DNA of 64,000 bases from the NCBI GenBank assembly GCA_038049695.1, contig CP142453.1, positions 2,559,501 to 2,623,500 of the forward strand, written 5' to 3'. Within the stretch, counting starts at the first letter, position 1, and every line of letters begins with the position of its first letter. The notes below the pieces were generated by a model. It saw nothing but the letters and a program-made list of their open reading frames with translations. It was not told where the DNA came from and ran no database searches. The position numbers were made by a program, and so were the translations under genes. Of this stretch, positions 10,881-22,660 are shown in pieces. Source of the DNA: Cinnamomum chago. Lineage: Eukaryota; Streptophyta; Magnoliopsida; Laurales; Lauraceae.

Positions 10881-12471
10881 TGTCACGCCCCCAAAATTGA
10901 AACCGGGGTTATGCGTGAGATTAGGGCCAATTAAAACTTTTTCCAACATTAATCAAATGTAACTTGCCCTAATCATGTCCCATAGGATCGTAAGTCCGCG
11001 GTGAGGTATAAATATTTCCTCGGTAACCATAAAACACAGCGGAACATCATAATTAAACAAATGGTACAATATAACATTTCAGAGTATGCACATCTTTCTT
11101 TTCTATAGTTTTAGTTTAGCAAAAGATAACAAAAGTATATTAATTAATGACCTCTAACAGAACCTAAGCCAAAAGAGGATAAATACGAACTAACCAAAGT
11201 ATGAAGGCACTCGTGTGCTGGTCATGACGACAATACCGTCGACACACAACTCGTACTCACCATCAGGCTAAACTGCCTGAAGCGGCGCCTCCACTTTCCC
11301 AAAGGTAGATGTACCCGGTACCTATGCACCAAGAGTAGCATCATCAACACAACGGCTGGCAAGAAGATAGATATATAAATCACCATAGATATGCAGACTA
11401 AAGAGTATACGAATAGAAAGTATCATAAGAAATGCATAGCGTCCTGAATGTAATAAACGCATAGCATATGAATCATAAAACCAACTAACACACTTCTAAC
11501 AAATAGGCAAATCACATAGGCTAATCACCACGGGATAGTTTCACTTGACCCTCCTGGCTCAACATGAGAGCTGTGGTAGAGTAAAGCAATAGGCTCGGGA
11601 TGAAAACCCGGCAAACACACATATGATACCCTTAAAACAAAATAAACAAAACGAACATTCATACTTCTTACAGAACGGGTATTTGATGGTGTACATCCAT
11701 CTAAAATATAAAAAGTCGTACTGCGCAGACGTTCATTCCAAAGTCCTCACACAATTGGTGCCCCAAAAGTGCTGGGCGTTAACAGCTGAGTGATGCCTGA
11801 CACAAGAGTCCTAAACATACAATAGTGAAGGGCTAGACTTTCCTGCGCGAACAGGGTTCATTAACCAAAGAGGAACTACCTTGCCATTATCAAATCATAC
11901 AAACATAATCGAACTTCTTCATACTTCACACTTATCCTCATAGGTAGTTCTCGACATGCTTTCTTAATCAAAGCCGTCTAGCCACAACACTTCATCAAAC
12001 TTCGGAACAAACGGAACATCAAAGGGATCCTAAATTCATCTTCTAAGTCCATTATGTGATCCCTAACAAATTAAAACAAACGAAGCTAAAGAACATGGAC
12101 ATTTCATGCGGAGAGTACCAAACGGTACAATTCAGAATCATAAGCGATAAACAATCCAATCCTAGGTCATTGTTATTCCCGGGGTCTCGTACAACTCTAC
12201 TCAGTCAACGAATGGAATTAAGGTTCGCGATACCCAAACAGAACCTCTTCGTGCATAGATATAAGGTGGTATCCCGTTGCCCTATTCCGTTCAAGATTGA
12301 AATGAATTGAAACCCGAGAAAACGGAAATAACTACGAGAAATCATCTGCTCAAAACGTTCCTCGTACATAGTCAAATGAGTCCAAAAAGGGGTATCCAAA
12401 GGTCCGTCAAAGTCCATCAAAAAGGGGTGAAAATTACTCCACAGGAGAAATTCTGCAGAAAATGCAGGAGA

Positions 12472-12612
12472 GCCGGTTGACCTGCCCCTTTGGGCCGGTT
12501 AACCTGCCCTCTTGGCCGGTTGACCGGCCTGTTACAGGTTTAAATGGCCCTCCCAGTTAAGGTTGGCCGGTTAACCGGCCTCTGTTACCCGGTTAACCGG
12601 CTGGCCTGTGAA
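12472..12612. repeat. GGTTRACC palindrome cluster in LTR 1
   Basis: Five cores in 140 bp: GGTTGACC, GGTTAACC, GGTTGACC, GGTTAACC, GGTTAACC, most within the longer dyad GCCGGTTAACCGGC. Repeated in every LTR of the array (near 18362, 24252 and 30141). Confidence 0.85.
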
Positions 12613-13189
12613 AACAGGGCACGGCCACTGTTTCTGGGCTGAAATGGGACTTTTCCCATTTCTTTCTTCTGGGACCTGATTTGTAGCATAAGTAGTGATA
12701 AAAACACACCACTTTGAAAGCATAAAACTAACAAATCAAACCATTTATCTCTAAATCCATTACATTAAATCTCTAAGCCATTTTATCATGTTTTCAACTT
12801 CTAAAGTATCAATTGAGCCATACACATCTAAAGCATGATTTCATCAAACAAATCAAGGTAACAAACATATCAAGCAATAATATATCTATTTACTTGCCTT
12901 GGTTGAAAGTGTACAAATCCACAAATCCTAGCTCCATAGTCCAACAAACCAAGCCTAAGGGATAAACAACAAAATGAAACTAAATTAAATATAAAATTAC
13001 TAAAGGGGAAGCTCTAAGCTACCAAACACATTTCTACACCCAAAGTGTATTAACCCAAACCTAAGGGGAAAGAGAGCTTACCAAACAAATGGGTGGATGG
13101 AGTGGTGGCTTGCAAATTGGAGATGATTGAGCTTGCGGGGTCCACGCGGAGATAATAATGATCATCGGAGGTTGTGGGGCCCACTGACT

Positions 13190-13930
13190 AGTGGTGATGG
13201 AAGGTCTCTTGGTGGTCCATTGACAGGAAGAAGGAAGAAGACAAAACAAGGAAAGAATGGAGAATTAGAGAGATATGAAACAGAGAATGAATTAGAGAGA
13301 GAAAGTGAAATGGATGTGGGTGGGGTGATTCACGTTGGCAGGGGAGTGAGAAAGAAAGAAAGGAAATAAGTGAGAGAATGAGGTGGGTGGAATGGGTGAG
13401 GGAGATGAGATGAGATGAGAGAAAATGAAATGAGATGATGAGAAAATGAATGGGAATAAAATGGGTGTGGCTAAAATCGTTGGCAGCAAGAGGAATGAGA
13501 GAGAAAGAAAGGAAGAAAGAGAGAGAGTGGAAAAAAAGGAAATGGGGAGGGGTGATTCACGCCGGCAGTAAGGAGGGGGAAAAACAGAGAAAGAAAGAGA
13601 AATGGAAAAGGGAAAGATAGGGGAAGAAATAGAGAGAGAAAGAAATGGGGAAATAGAGAAAGAAAGAAAGAAATGGGGTGGCAGTCTGCTTGGAAGAGGG
13701 AGGGAGATGGAGAAGAGAGAAATGAGATGAGAGAAATGAGAGGGGCTGCTGCTATGTGGAGTGAATGAGAGAGGGGGGGTGGGTTCTGTGACCTAAAAGG
13801 GATTGGGGAAAGGGGAAAGGGGGATGGGGAAATGGGGATGGGGCTGCACGTGGGTTAAGGGGGGTGGGGTTCACATGGGATGAGATGGGAATTAATAAAA
13901 ATGGGTTTGGATGGGTACGGGTTAAGTCGG
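13190..13930. repeat. purine-rich tract with G-runs in LTR 1
   Basis: A long GAGA/GAAA/ATGAGATG low-complexity run on the plus strand passes into G-runs at 13770-13870 (GGGGAAAGGGGAAAGGGGG, GGGGATGGGG). Four or more close G-tracts make G-quadruplex folding possible on the plus strand, antisense to the element. The copies in LTRs 2-4 differ by a few bases here, the main variable region of the array. Confidence 0.75.
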
Positions 13931-14231
13931 GTTTTGGGTCGGGTTCGAGGGTCCGGATCGAGGTGCAACAAAAGGATAAAGTCCGGGAAATTAGGTAATC
14001 TACCCGATGGTGCCAAAATCTCGAAAAGCGGAAAATACTAAAAAGCCCTCGGAACTTTCCGGAAATAGCGACACACACCCCTACTGTACCCAAACGGGCT
14101 CGGATCTCAACCCAATTTCGCACGCGCAACCCTAAAGATTAATCGGACCTGTTTGGCTTATAAACGAGCTTAATTAACTAAAAACACAATTAACTAAGCT
14201 AATTACAACCTTGGAATTTTGGGATGTTACA

Positions 14232-14244
14232 TCCTTCCCTCCTT
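14232..14244 (-). other. polypurine tract, interior 1
   Basis: Minus strand AAGGAGGGAAGGA abuts the LTR start TGTAACATCCC. Same at 20122-20134 and 26011-26023. Confidence 0.8.
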
Positions 14245-14801
14245 AGAACATTTGGTCCTCCAAATGACTAAATCTATCACAGGTAAAAGATTTGGTTATT
14301 CTAACTAAACTCTATCTCTAAAGTCTGAAGGTGGCAAGCTGCGGTGAAATTCTGGATAGTGCTCAAGCTGCTTGCAATCTGACTCACAATCTGCTCACAA
14401 CTTCGAAACTCTGTCTGACATAACAACCCTACAACTTCAAAACTCTGTCTGACATAACAACCATCTGACACAAACCCTGCTATCTCTGCCTTCATACTAT
14501 CTCATCAGTAGTGATTCCTCGTGTACATCTGACACACAGAATACCTTGACAAAATAACACACCTTCCACGAGTCTGAACTCTGGCCTGTTTGCTTCGGAC
14601 CTGATTGCAATCTTCTCTATCATTGGACCAACTCCAGGTCATTTCTCTGACTATCCTTGATTCTGCCCAAAATATTTACTCTCATCGTGACATGGTATCA
14701 ATCATCCATTAGATGATATCTCTGCCCAATGCGTCTGCCTCTGCTTTCTCAAGTTTAAATCCTTCTGCAAAACAAGTACTATAGGTTTCTATGTTCTGAG
14801 T

Positions 14802-15029
14802 TCAAATTTCTCCCAATACAATGAGTGCAATCCACATCTCTAGAGCTAAGACAACCGCTGCAATCTTCAAGTCATGGTCAATGTATCTCTTTTCGTGCTC
14901 TTTCAGCTCTTTGGACCCATAGGTCATTATCTTTTTCCCATTCTGCATCAGTACCAATCTCGATAAAATTCCTAAAACATAAGTAAAATTCACAAAACTG
15001 TCTTTCTGATCAACAAAGTCTGTAGTCAA
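14802..15029 (-). pseudogene. RNase H fragment, interior 1
   Basis: Minus frame contains LVLMQNGKKIMTYGSKELKE and HEKRYIDHDLKIAAVVLAL, the start of the Ty3/gypsy RNase H domain (strand with LMQ-G, then LK-HE--Y--HDLE-AAVV-AL). Usual DAS/DAL catalytic strand before LMQNG is lost, and the end is cut. The protein is non-functional. Confidence 0.75.
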
Positions 15030-15136
15030 CCCCTACTTCAATTGCCCAAAACTGATCTCACACTGCTCTCTGACCATATCATCAAAACACATTTCCGTGT
15101 TAACCTATTCAACTGGCTACAATGTAGAAAATTCCT

Positions 15137-16009
15137 TCACAAACTATCTGTAATATCATGTCCATTTAAGAAACTTCTGATTTCTAACACTGTCTTCGGC
15201 TTTTCCCAACTGACCACTGCTTCCACTGACGCTGGATCTACTGTCAATCCCTCTTTAGAGATGATATGTCCAAGAAAAGACACTTGCTCTAGCCAAAACT
15301 CACATTTACTAAGTTTAGCATAGAGCTGATTCTCTCTCAAAATCTGCAATTAACTCCTCAAATGCTCTGCATGTTCATCTCTGGACTTCGAATAGACTAG
15401 GACATCGTCTATGAATACAACCATGAACTTATCTAAGCATGGTGCAAAGATTCTGTTCATCAAGGCCATAAATACTCCTGGCGCGTTGGTCAGCCCAAAT
15501 GGCATAACTAAGAACTCATAATGTCCATATCTGGTCCTGAAGGCTGTTTTCTGCACATCTTGATCCTTAACTCTTATCTGGTGATACCCTGATCTCAAAT
15601 CTACCTTGGAGAGATGCTGTGCTCCCTGTAACTGATCAAACAACTCCTCTATCCTGGGCAATGGATACTTGTTCTTGATCGTAACCTGATTCAGCTGCCT
15701 GTAGTCTATGCACATACGCATTGATCCATCCTTCTTCTTCACGAAGAGAACCGGTGCACCCCAAGGTGATACACTGGGTCTCACAAATTCTTTATCCAAA
15801 AGGTCTTGCAATTGAGCTTTCAACTCTCTTAGCTCTGCTGGAGCCATACTATAAGGAGCCTTCGAAATCGGTGTTATCCCTGGCTTGAGCTCAATCGTGA
15901 AGTCAATCTCCCTAACTGGTGGTAATCCAGGTATCTCATCCGGAAAGACATCCGGGAATTCACATATCATAGGTACATCATAACCTTTACACCTACTTCG
16001 AATCAACAT
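15137..16009 (-). pseudogene. Ty3/gypsy reverse transcriptase, interior 1 (one in-frame stop, truncated)
   Basis: The minus frame from 16009 starts near [16 protein letters not shown] (the protease-RT linker) and runs through [62 protein letters not shown] and the catalytic FIDDVLVYS. After EEHL-like EHLRS an in-frame TAA (15350-15352) interrupts; the same frame continues as LQILRENQLYAKLSKCEFWL, VSFLGHIIS and EIRSFL to about 15137. It matches plant chromovirus RT palm, fingers and thumb, with the Asp pair intact. No protease or gag lies upstream, and the connection domain is deleted, so no functional polyprotein is possible. Confidence 0.88.
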
Positions 16010-16755
16010 GTCTGATCAGCTAAAAGAAAGCTGAAACAACTCTGGTACATAGGTTTCTTTTGTCTTACAAACTCAACATTTGCCACTTGCAACTATACAA
16101 TCTCAATCTAACTCCCGAAACATCACAAAACTGTCGGTAATTTCTGAAGTCAAGTTTCTTCCTCAAGACTTATCTCACACTTGTCTAACCACACAAAAGC
16201 ACAACTTACCTGATCAACTCTGCCAACGAATTTGCACCCGAAGGAAAACCCTGAACAAATCTTCCACTGAAGTCTACAACTTGAGAAAACTCTGAATCTC
16301 TGACACTAATGTAGAACTGAATAGCGAGAACTCTGAATCTCTGACACTAACGTAGAACTGAATAGCGAAAACAACTCTCACTTCAACAAGATCTGCTACA
16401 AAGTCCACTTCAGCGAACTGGAAAAGTCTCAAGACGGTTGCAACTCCTCGAACAAAACTAAGAAAGAAACTAACTAACTCTAAGACGAAACTAACTAAAT
16501 CTAAGAAACTCTTATTCTAGCACAATTGCGGTACTGAAACCACAAACAGTGGGTAATGAGACATTACATTCTCTCCCCACTAACAAAGAATTTGGTCCCC
16601 AAATTCATTTCTTTAGGAGAAATTACTAAACACCTAATGAACTAACAAACAATACTATAGGATCCATACAAACATAGTATAGATGCCAACTACCGAATCG
16701 AATTTCTCACACGCGTCCTCTTGTTTCTAGTAGATTTTATTCTAAAAACGTGCCT

Positions 16756-16767
16756 GCTCTGATACCA
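16756..16767 (-). other. primer-binding site, initiator Met tRNA, interior 1
   Basis: Minus strand TGGTATCAGAGC, three bases after the LTR end (GTGACA). Complementary to the 3' end of plant initiator tRNA-Met, the primer of most Ty3/gypsy elements. Copies at 22646-22657 and 28535-28546. Confidence 0.9.
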
Positions 16768-16770
16768 ACT

Positions 16771-19700
16771 TGTCACGCCCCCAAAATTGAAACCGGGGTT
16801 ATGCGTGAGATTAGGGCCAATTAAAACTTTTTCCAACATTAATCAAATGTAACTTGCCCTAATCATGTCCCATAGGATCGTAAGTCCGCGGTGAGGTATA
16901 AATATTTCCTCGGTAACCATAAAACACAGCGGAACATCATAATTAAACAAATGGTACAATATAACATTTCAGAGTATGCACATCTTTCTTTTCTATAGTT
17001 TTAGTTTAGCAAAAGATAACAAAAGTATATTAATTAATGACCTCTAACAGAACCTAAGCCAAAAGAGGATAAATACGAACTAACCAAAGTATGAAGGCAC
17101 TCGTGTGCTGGTCATGACGACAATACCGTCGACACACAACTCGTACTCACCATCAGGCTAAACTGCCTGAAGCGGCGCCTCCACTTTCCCAAAGGTAGAT
17201 GTACCCGGTACCTATGCACCAAGAGTAGCATCATCAACACAACGGCTGGCAAGAAGATAGATATATAAATCACCATAGATATGCAGACTAAAGAGTATAC
17301 GAATAGAAAGTATCATAAGAAATGCATAGCGTCCTGAATGTAATAAACGCATAGCATATGAATCATAAAACCAACTAACACACTTCTAACAAATAGGCAA
17401 ATCACATAGGCTAATCACCACGGGATAGTTTCACTTGACCCTCCTGGCTCAACATGAGAGCTGTGGTAGAGTAAAGCAATAGGCTCGGGATGAAAACCCG
17501 GCAAACACACATATGATACCCTTAAAACAAAATAAACAAAACGAACATTCATACTTCTTACAGAACGGGTATTTGATGGTGTACATCCATCTAAAATATA
17601 AAAAGTCGTACTGCGCAGACGTTCATTCCAAAGTCCTCACACAATTGGTGCCCCAAAAGTGCTGGGCGTTAACAGCTGAGTGATGCCTGACACAAGAGTC
17701 CTAAACATACAATAGTGAAGGGCTAGACTTTCCTGCGCGAACAGGGTTCATTAACCAAAGAGGAACTACCTTGCCATTATCAAATCATACAAACATAATC
17801 GAACTTCTTCATACTTCACACTTATCCTCATAGGTAGTTCTCGACATGCTTTCTTAATCAAAGCCGTCTAGCCACAACACTTCATCAAACTTCGGAACAA
17901 ACGGAACATCAAAGGGATCCTAAATTCATCTTCTAAGTCCATTATGTGATCCCTAACAAATTAAAACAAACGAAGCTAAAGAACATGGACATTTCATGCG
18001 GAGAGTACCAAACGGTACAATTCAGAATCATAAGCGATAAACAATCCAATCCTAGGTCATTGTTATTCCCGGGGTCTCGTACAACTCTACTCAGTCAACG
18101 AATGGAATTAAGGTTCGCGATACCCAAACAGAACCTCTTCGTGCATAGATATAAGGTGGTATCCCGTTGCCCTATTCCGTTCAAGATTGAAATGAATTGA
18201 AACCCGAGAAAACGGAAATAACTACGAGAAATCATCTGCTCAAAACGTTCCTCGTACATAGTCAAATGAGTCCAAAAAGGGGTATCCAAAGGTCCGTCAA
18301 AGTCCATCAAAAAGGGGTGAAAATTACTCCACAGGAGAAATTCTGCAGAAAATGCAGGAGAGCCGGTTGACCTGCCCCTTTGGGCCGGTTAACCTGCCCT
18401 CTTGGCCGGTTGACCGGCCTGTTACAGGTTTAAATGGCCCTCCCAGTTAAGGTTGGCCGGTTAACCGGCCTCTGTTACCCGGTTAACCGGCTGGCCTGTG
18501 AAAACAGGGCACGGCCACTGTTTCTGGGCTGAAATGGGACTTTTCCCATTTCTTTCTTCTGGGACCTGATTTGTAGCATAAGTAGTGATAAAAACACACC
18601 ACTTTGAAAGCATAAAACTAACAAATCAAACCATTTATCTCTAAATCCATTACATTAAATCTCTAAGCCATTTTATCATGTTTTCAACTTCTAAAGTATC
18701 AATTGAGCCATACACATCTAAAGCATGATTTCATCAAACAAATCAAGGTAACAAACATATCAAGCAATAATATATCTATTTACTTGCCTTGGTTGAAAGT
18801 GTACAAATCCACAAATCCTAGCTCCATAGTCCAACAAACCAAGCCTAAGGGATAAACAACAAAATGAAACTAAATTAAATATAAAATTACTAAAGGGGAA
18901 GCTCTAAGCTACCAAACACATTTCTACACCCAAAGTGTATTAACCCAAACCTAAGGGGAAAGAGAGCTTACCAAACAAATGGGTGGATGGAGTGGTGGCT
19001 TGCAAATTGGAGATGATTGAGCTTGCGGGGTCCACGCGGAGATAATAATGATCATCGGAGGTTGTGGGGCCCACTGACTAGTGGTGATGGAAGGTCTCTT
19101 GGTGGTCCATTGACAGGAAGAAGGAAGAAGACAAAACAAGGAAAGAATGGAGAATTAGAGAGATATGAAACAGAGAATGAATTAGAGAGAGAAAGTGAAA
19201 TGGATGTGGGTGGGGTGATTCACGTTGGCAGGGGAGTGAGAAAGAAAGAAAGGAAATAAGTGAGAGAATGAGGTGGGTGGAATGGGTGAGGGAGATGAGA
19301 TGAGATGAGAGAAAATGAAATGAGATGATGAGAAAATGAATGGGAATAAAATGGGTGTGGCTAAAATCGTTGGCAGCAAGAGGAATGAGAGAGAAAGAAA
19401 GGAAGAGAGAGAGAGAGTGGAAAAAAAGGAAATGGGGAGGGGTGATTCACGCCGGCAGTAAGGAGGGGGAAAAACAGAGAAAGAAAGAGAAATGGAAAAG
19501 GGAAAGATAGGGGAAGAAATAGAGAGAGAAAGAAATGGGGAAATAGAGAAAGAAAGAAAGAAATGGGGTGGCAGTCTGCTTGGAAGAGGGAGGGAGATGG
19601 AGAAGAGAGAAATGAGATGAGAGAAATGAGAGGGGCTGCTGCTATGTGGAGTGAATGAGAGAGGGGGGGTGGGTTCTGTGACCTAAAAGGGATTGGGGAA

Positions 19701-20121
19701 AGGGGAAAGGGGGATGGGGAAATGGGGATGGGGCTGCACGTGGGTTAAGGGGGGTGGGGTTCACATGGGATGAGATGGGAATTAATAAAAATGGGTTTGG
19801 ATGGGTACGGGTTAAGTCGGGTTTTGGGTCGGGTTCGAGGGTCCGGATCGAGGTGCAACAAAAGGATAAAGTCCGGGAAATTAGGTAATCTACCCGATGG
19901 TGCCAAAATCTCGAAAAGCGGAAAATACTAAAAAGCCCTCGGAACTTTCCGGAAATAGCGACACACACCCCTACTGTACCCAAACGGGCTCGGATCTCAA
20001 CCCAATTTCGCACGCGCAACCCTAAAGATTAATCGGACCTGTTTGGCTTATAAACGAGCTTAATTAACTAAAAACACAATTAACTAAGCTAATTACAACC
20101 TTGGAATTTTGGGATGTTACA
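16771..20121 (-). repeat. LTR 2 of the array (3,351 bp)
   Basis: Same ends as LTR 1. It shares LTR 1's variants at the G-rich tract and at CAACAAAAGG, but has GGAAGAGAGAG near 19402 where LTR 1 has GGAAGAAAGAG. It serves as both the 5' LTR of one unit and the 3' LTR of the next. Confidence 0.9.
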
Positions 20122-22660
20122 TCCTTCCCTCCTTAGAACATTTGGTCCTCCAAATGACTAAATCTATCACAGGTAAAAGATTTGGTTATTCTAACTAAAC
20201 TCTATCTCTAAAGTCTGAAGGTGGCAAGCTGCGGTGAAATTCTGGATAGTGCTCAAGCTGCTTGCAATCTGACTCACAATCTGCTCACAACTTCGAAACT
20301 CTGTCTGACATAACAACCCTACAACTTCAAAACTCTGTCTGACATAACAACCATCTGACACAAACCCTGCTATCTCTGCCTTCATACTATCTCATCAGTA
20401 GTGATTCCTCGTGTACATCTGACACACAGAATACCTTGACAAAATAACACACCTTCCACGAGTCTGAACTCTGGCCTGTTTGCTTCGGACCTGATTGCAA
20501 TCTTCTCTATCATTGGACCAACTCCAGGTCATTTCTCTGACTATCCTTGATTCTGCCCAAAATATTTACTCTCATCGTGACATGGTATCAATCATCCATT
20601 AGATGATATCTCTGCCCAATGCGTCTGCCTCTGCTTTCTCAAGTTTAAATCCTTCTGCAAAACAAGTACTATAGGTTTCTATGTTCTGAGTTCAAATTTC
20701 TCCCAATACAATGAGTGCAATCCACATCTCTAGAGCTAAGACAACCGCTGCAATCTTCAAGTCATGGTCAATGTATCTCTTTTCGTGCTCTTTCAGCTCT
20801 TTGGACCCATAGGTCATTATCTTTTTCCCATTCTGCATCAGTACCAATCTCGATAAAATTCCTAAAACATAAGTAAAATTCACAAAACTGTCTTTCTGAT
20901 CAACAAAGTCTGTAGTCAACCCCTACTTCAATTGCCCAAAACTGATCTCACACTGCTCTCTGACCATATCATCAAAACACATTTCCGTGTTAACCTATTC
21001 AACTGGCTACAATGTAGAAAATTCCTTCACAAACTATCTGTAATATCATGTCCATTTAAGAAACTTCTGATTTCTAACACTGTCTTCGGCTTTTCCCAAC
21101 TGACCACTGCTTCCACTGACGCTGGATCTACTGTCAATCCCTCTTTAGAGATGATATGTCCAAGAAAAGACACTTGCTCTAGCCAAAACTCACATTTACT
21201 AAGTTTAGCATAGAGCTGATTCTCTCTCAAAATCTGCAATTAACTCCTCAAATGCTCTGCATGTTCATCTCTGGACTTCGAATAGACTAGGACATCGTCT
21301 ATGAATACAACCATGAACTTATCTAAGCATGGTGCAAAGATTCTGTTCATCAAGGCCATAAATACTCCTGGCGCGTTGGTCAGCCCAAATGGCATAACTA
21401 AGAACTCATAATGTCCATATCTGGTCCTGAAGGCTGTTTTCTGCACATCTTGATCCTTAACTCTTATCTGGTGATACCCTGATCTCAAATCTACCTTGGA
21501 GAGATGCTGTGCTCCCTGTAACTGATCAAACAACTCCTCTATCCTGGGCAATGGATACTTGTTCTTGATCGTAACCTGATTCAGCTGCCTGTAGTCTATG
21601 CACATACGCATTGATCCATCCTTCTTCTTCACGAAGAGAACCGGTGCACCCCAAGGTGATACACTGGGTCTCACAAATTCTTTATCCAAAAGGTCTTGCA
21701 ATTGAGCTTTCAACTCTCTTAGCTCTGCTGGAGCCATACTATAAGGAGCCTTCGAAATCGGTGTTATCCCTGGCTTGAGCTCAATCGTGAAGTCAATCTC
21801 CCTAACTGGTGGTAATCCAGGTATCTCATCCGGAAAGACATCCGGGAATTCACATATCATAGGTACATCATAACCTTTACACCTACTTCGAATCAACATG
21901 TCTGATCAGCTAAAAGAAAGCTGAAACAACTCTGGTACATAGGTTTCTTTTGTCTTACAAACTCAACATTTGCCACTTGCAACTATACAATCTCAATCTA
22001 ACTCCCGAAACATCACAAAACTGTCGGTAATTTCTGAAGTCAAGTTTCTTCCTCAAGACTTATCTCACACTTGTCTAACCACACAAAAGCACAACTTACC
22101 TGATCAACTCTGCCAACGAATTTGCACCCGAAGGAAAACCCTGAACAAATCTTCCACTGAAGTCTACAACTTGAGAAAACTCTGAATCTCTGACACTAAT
22201 GTAGAACTGAATAGCGAGAACTCTGAATCTCTGACACTAACGTAGAACTGAATAGCGAAAACAACTCTCACTTCAACAAGATCTGCTACAAAGTCCACTT
22301 CAGCGAACTGGAAAAGTCTCAAGACGGTTGCAACTCCTCGAACAAAACTAAGAAAGAAACTAACTAACTCTAAGACGAAACTAACTAAATCTAAGAAACT
22401 CTTATTCTAGCACAATTGCGGTACTGAAACCACAAACAGTGGGTAATGAGACATTACATTCTCTCCCCACTAACAAAGAATTTGGTCCCCAAATTCATTT
22501 CTTTAGGAGAAATTACTAAACACCTAATGAACTAACAAACAATACTATAGGATCCATACAAACATAGTATAGATGCCAACTACCGAATCGAATTTCTCAC
22601 ACGCGTCCTCTTGTTTCTAGTAGATTTTATTCTAAAAACGTGCCTGCTCTGATACCAACT
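20122..22660 (-). mobile_element. interior domain 2 of the array
   Basis: 2,539 bp, same content as interior 1: primer site 22646-22657, RT pseudogene 21027-21899 with in-frame stop at 21240-21242, RNase H piece 20692-20919, polypurine tract 20122-20134. Predicted proteins are identical to those of interior 1. Confidence 0.88.
21027..21899 (-). pseudogene. Ty3/gypsy reverse transcriptase, interior 2
   Basis: Identical translation to the copy at 15137-16009, with the same internal TAA (21240-21242) and the same truncations. The lesions therefore predate the tandem amplification. Confidence 0.88.

Larger units (their letters stand above)
10881..14231 (-). repeat. LTR 1 of the array (3,351 bp)
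   Basis: TG...CA bounded. From its minus-strand 5' end (14231) it contains a purine-rich/G-rich tract (13190-13930), a cluster of GGTTRACC palindromes (12472-12612) and, near its 3' end, the block GATCGTAAGTCCGCGGTG (10988-11005) shared with another LTR at 47.98 kb. Against LTRs 3 and 4 it reads GGGGAAAGGGGAAAGGGGGATGG-type sequence near 13806 and CAACAAAAGG near 13967, both shared with LTR 2. Its open frames (for example 13752-14129) are not genes. Confidence 0.9.
14232..16770 (-). mobile_element. interior domain 1 of the array
   Basis: 2,539 bp from polypurine tract to primer site. In minus-strand order: primer site, about 740 bp of degenerate sequence without gag or protease, reverse transcriptase, a thumb/connection piece, then a RNase H piece. 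Integrase and chromodomain are absent. A short direct repeat (AACTCTGAATCTCTGACACTAA) lies near 16288 and 16330. Interiors 2 and 3 look the same by eye. Confidence 0.85.

Noticed and set aside
13752-14129. 125-aa minus-strand frame repeated in every LTR, as a conserved protein
   Set aside because: It lies in the LTR over the G/C-run tract, its conservation follows from the copies being nearly identical, and it has no domain.
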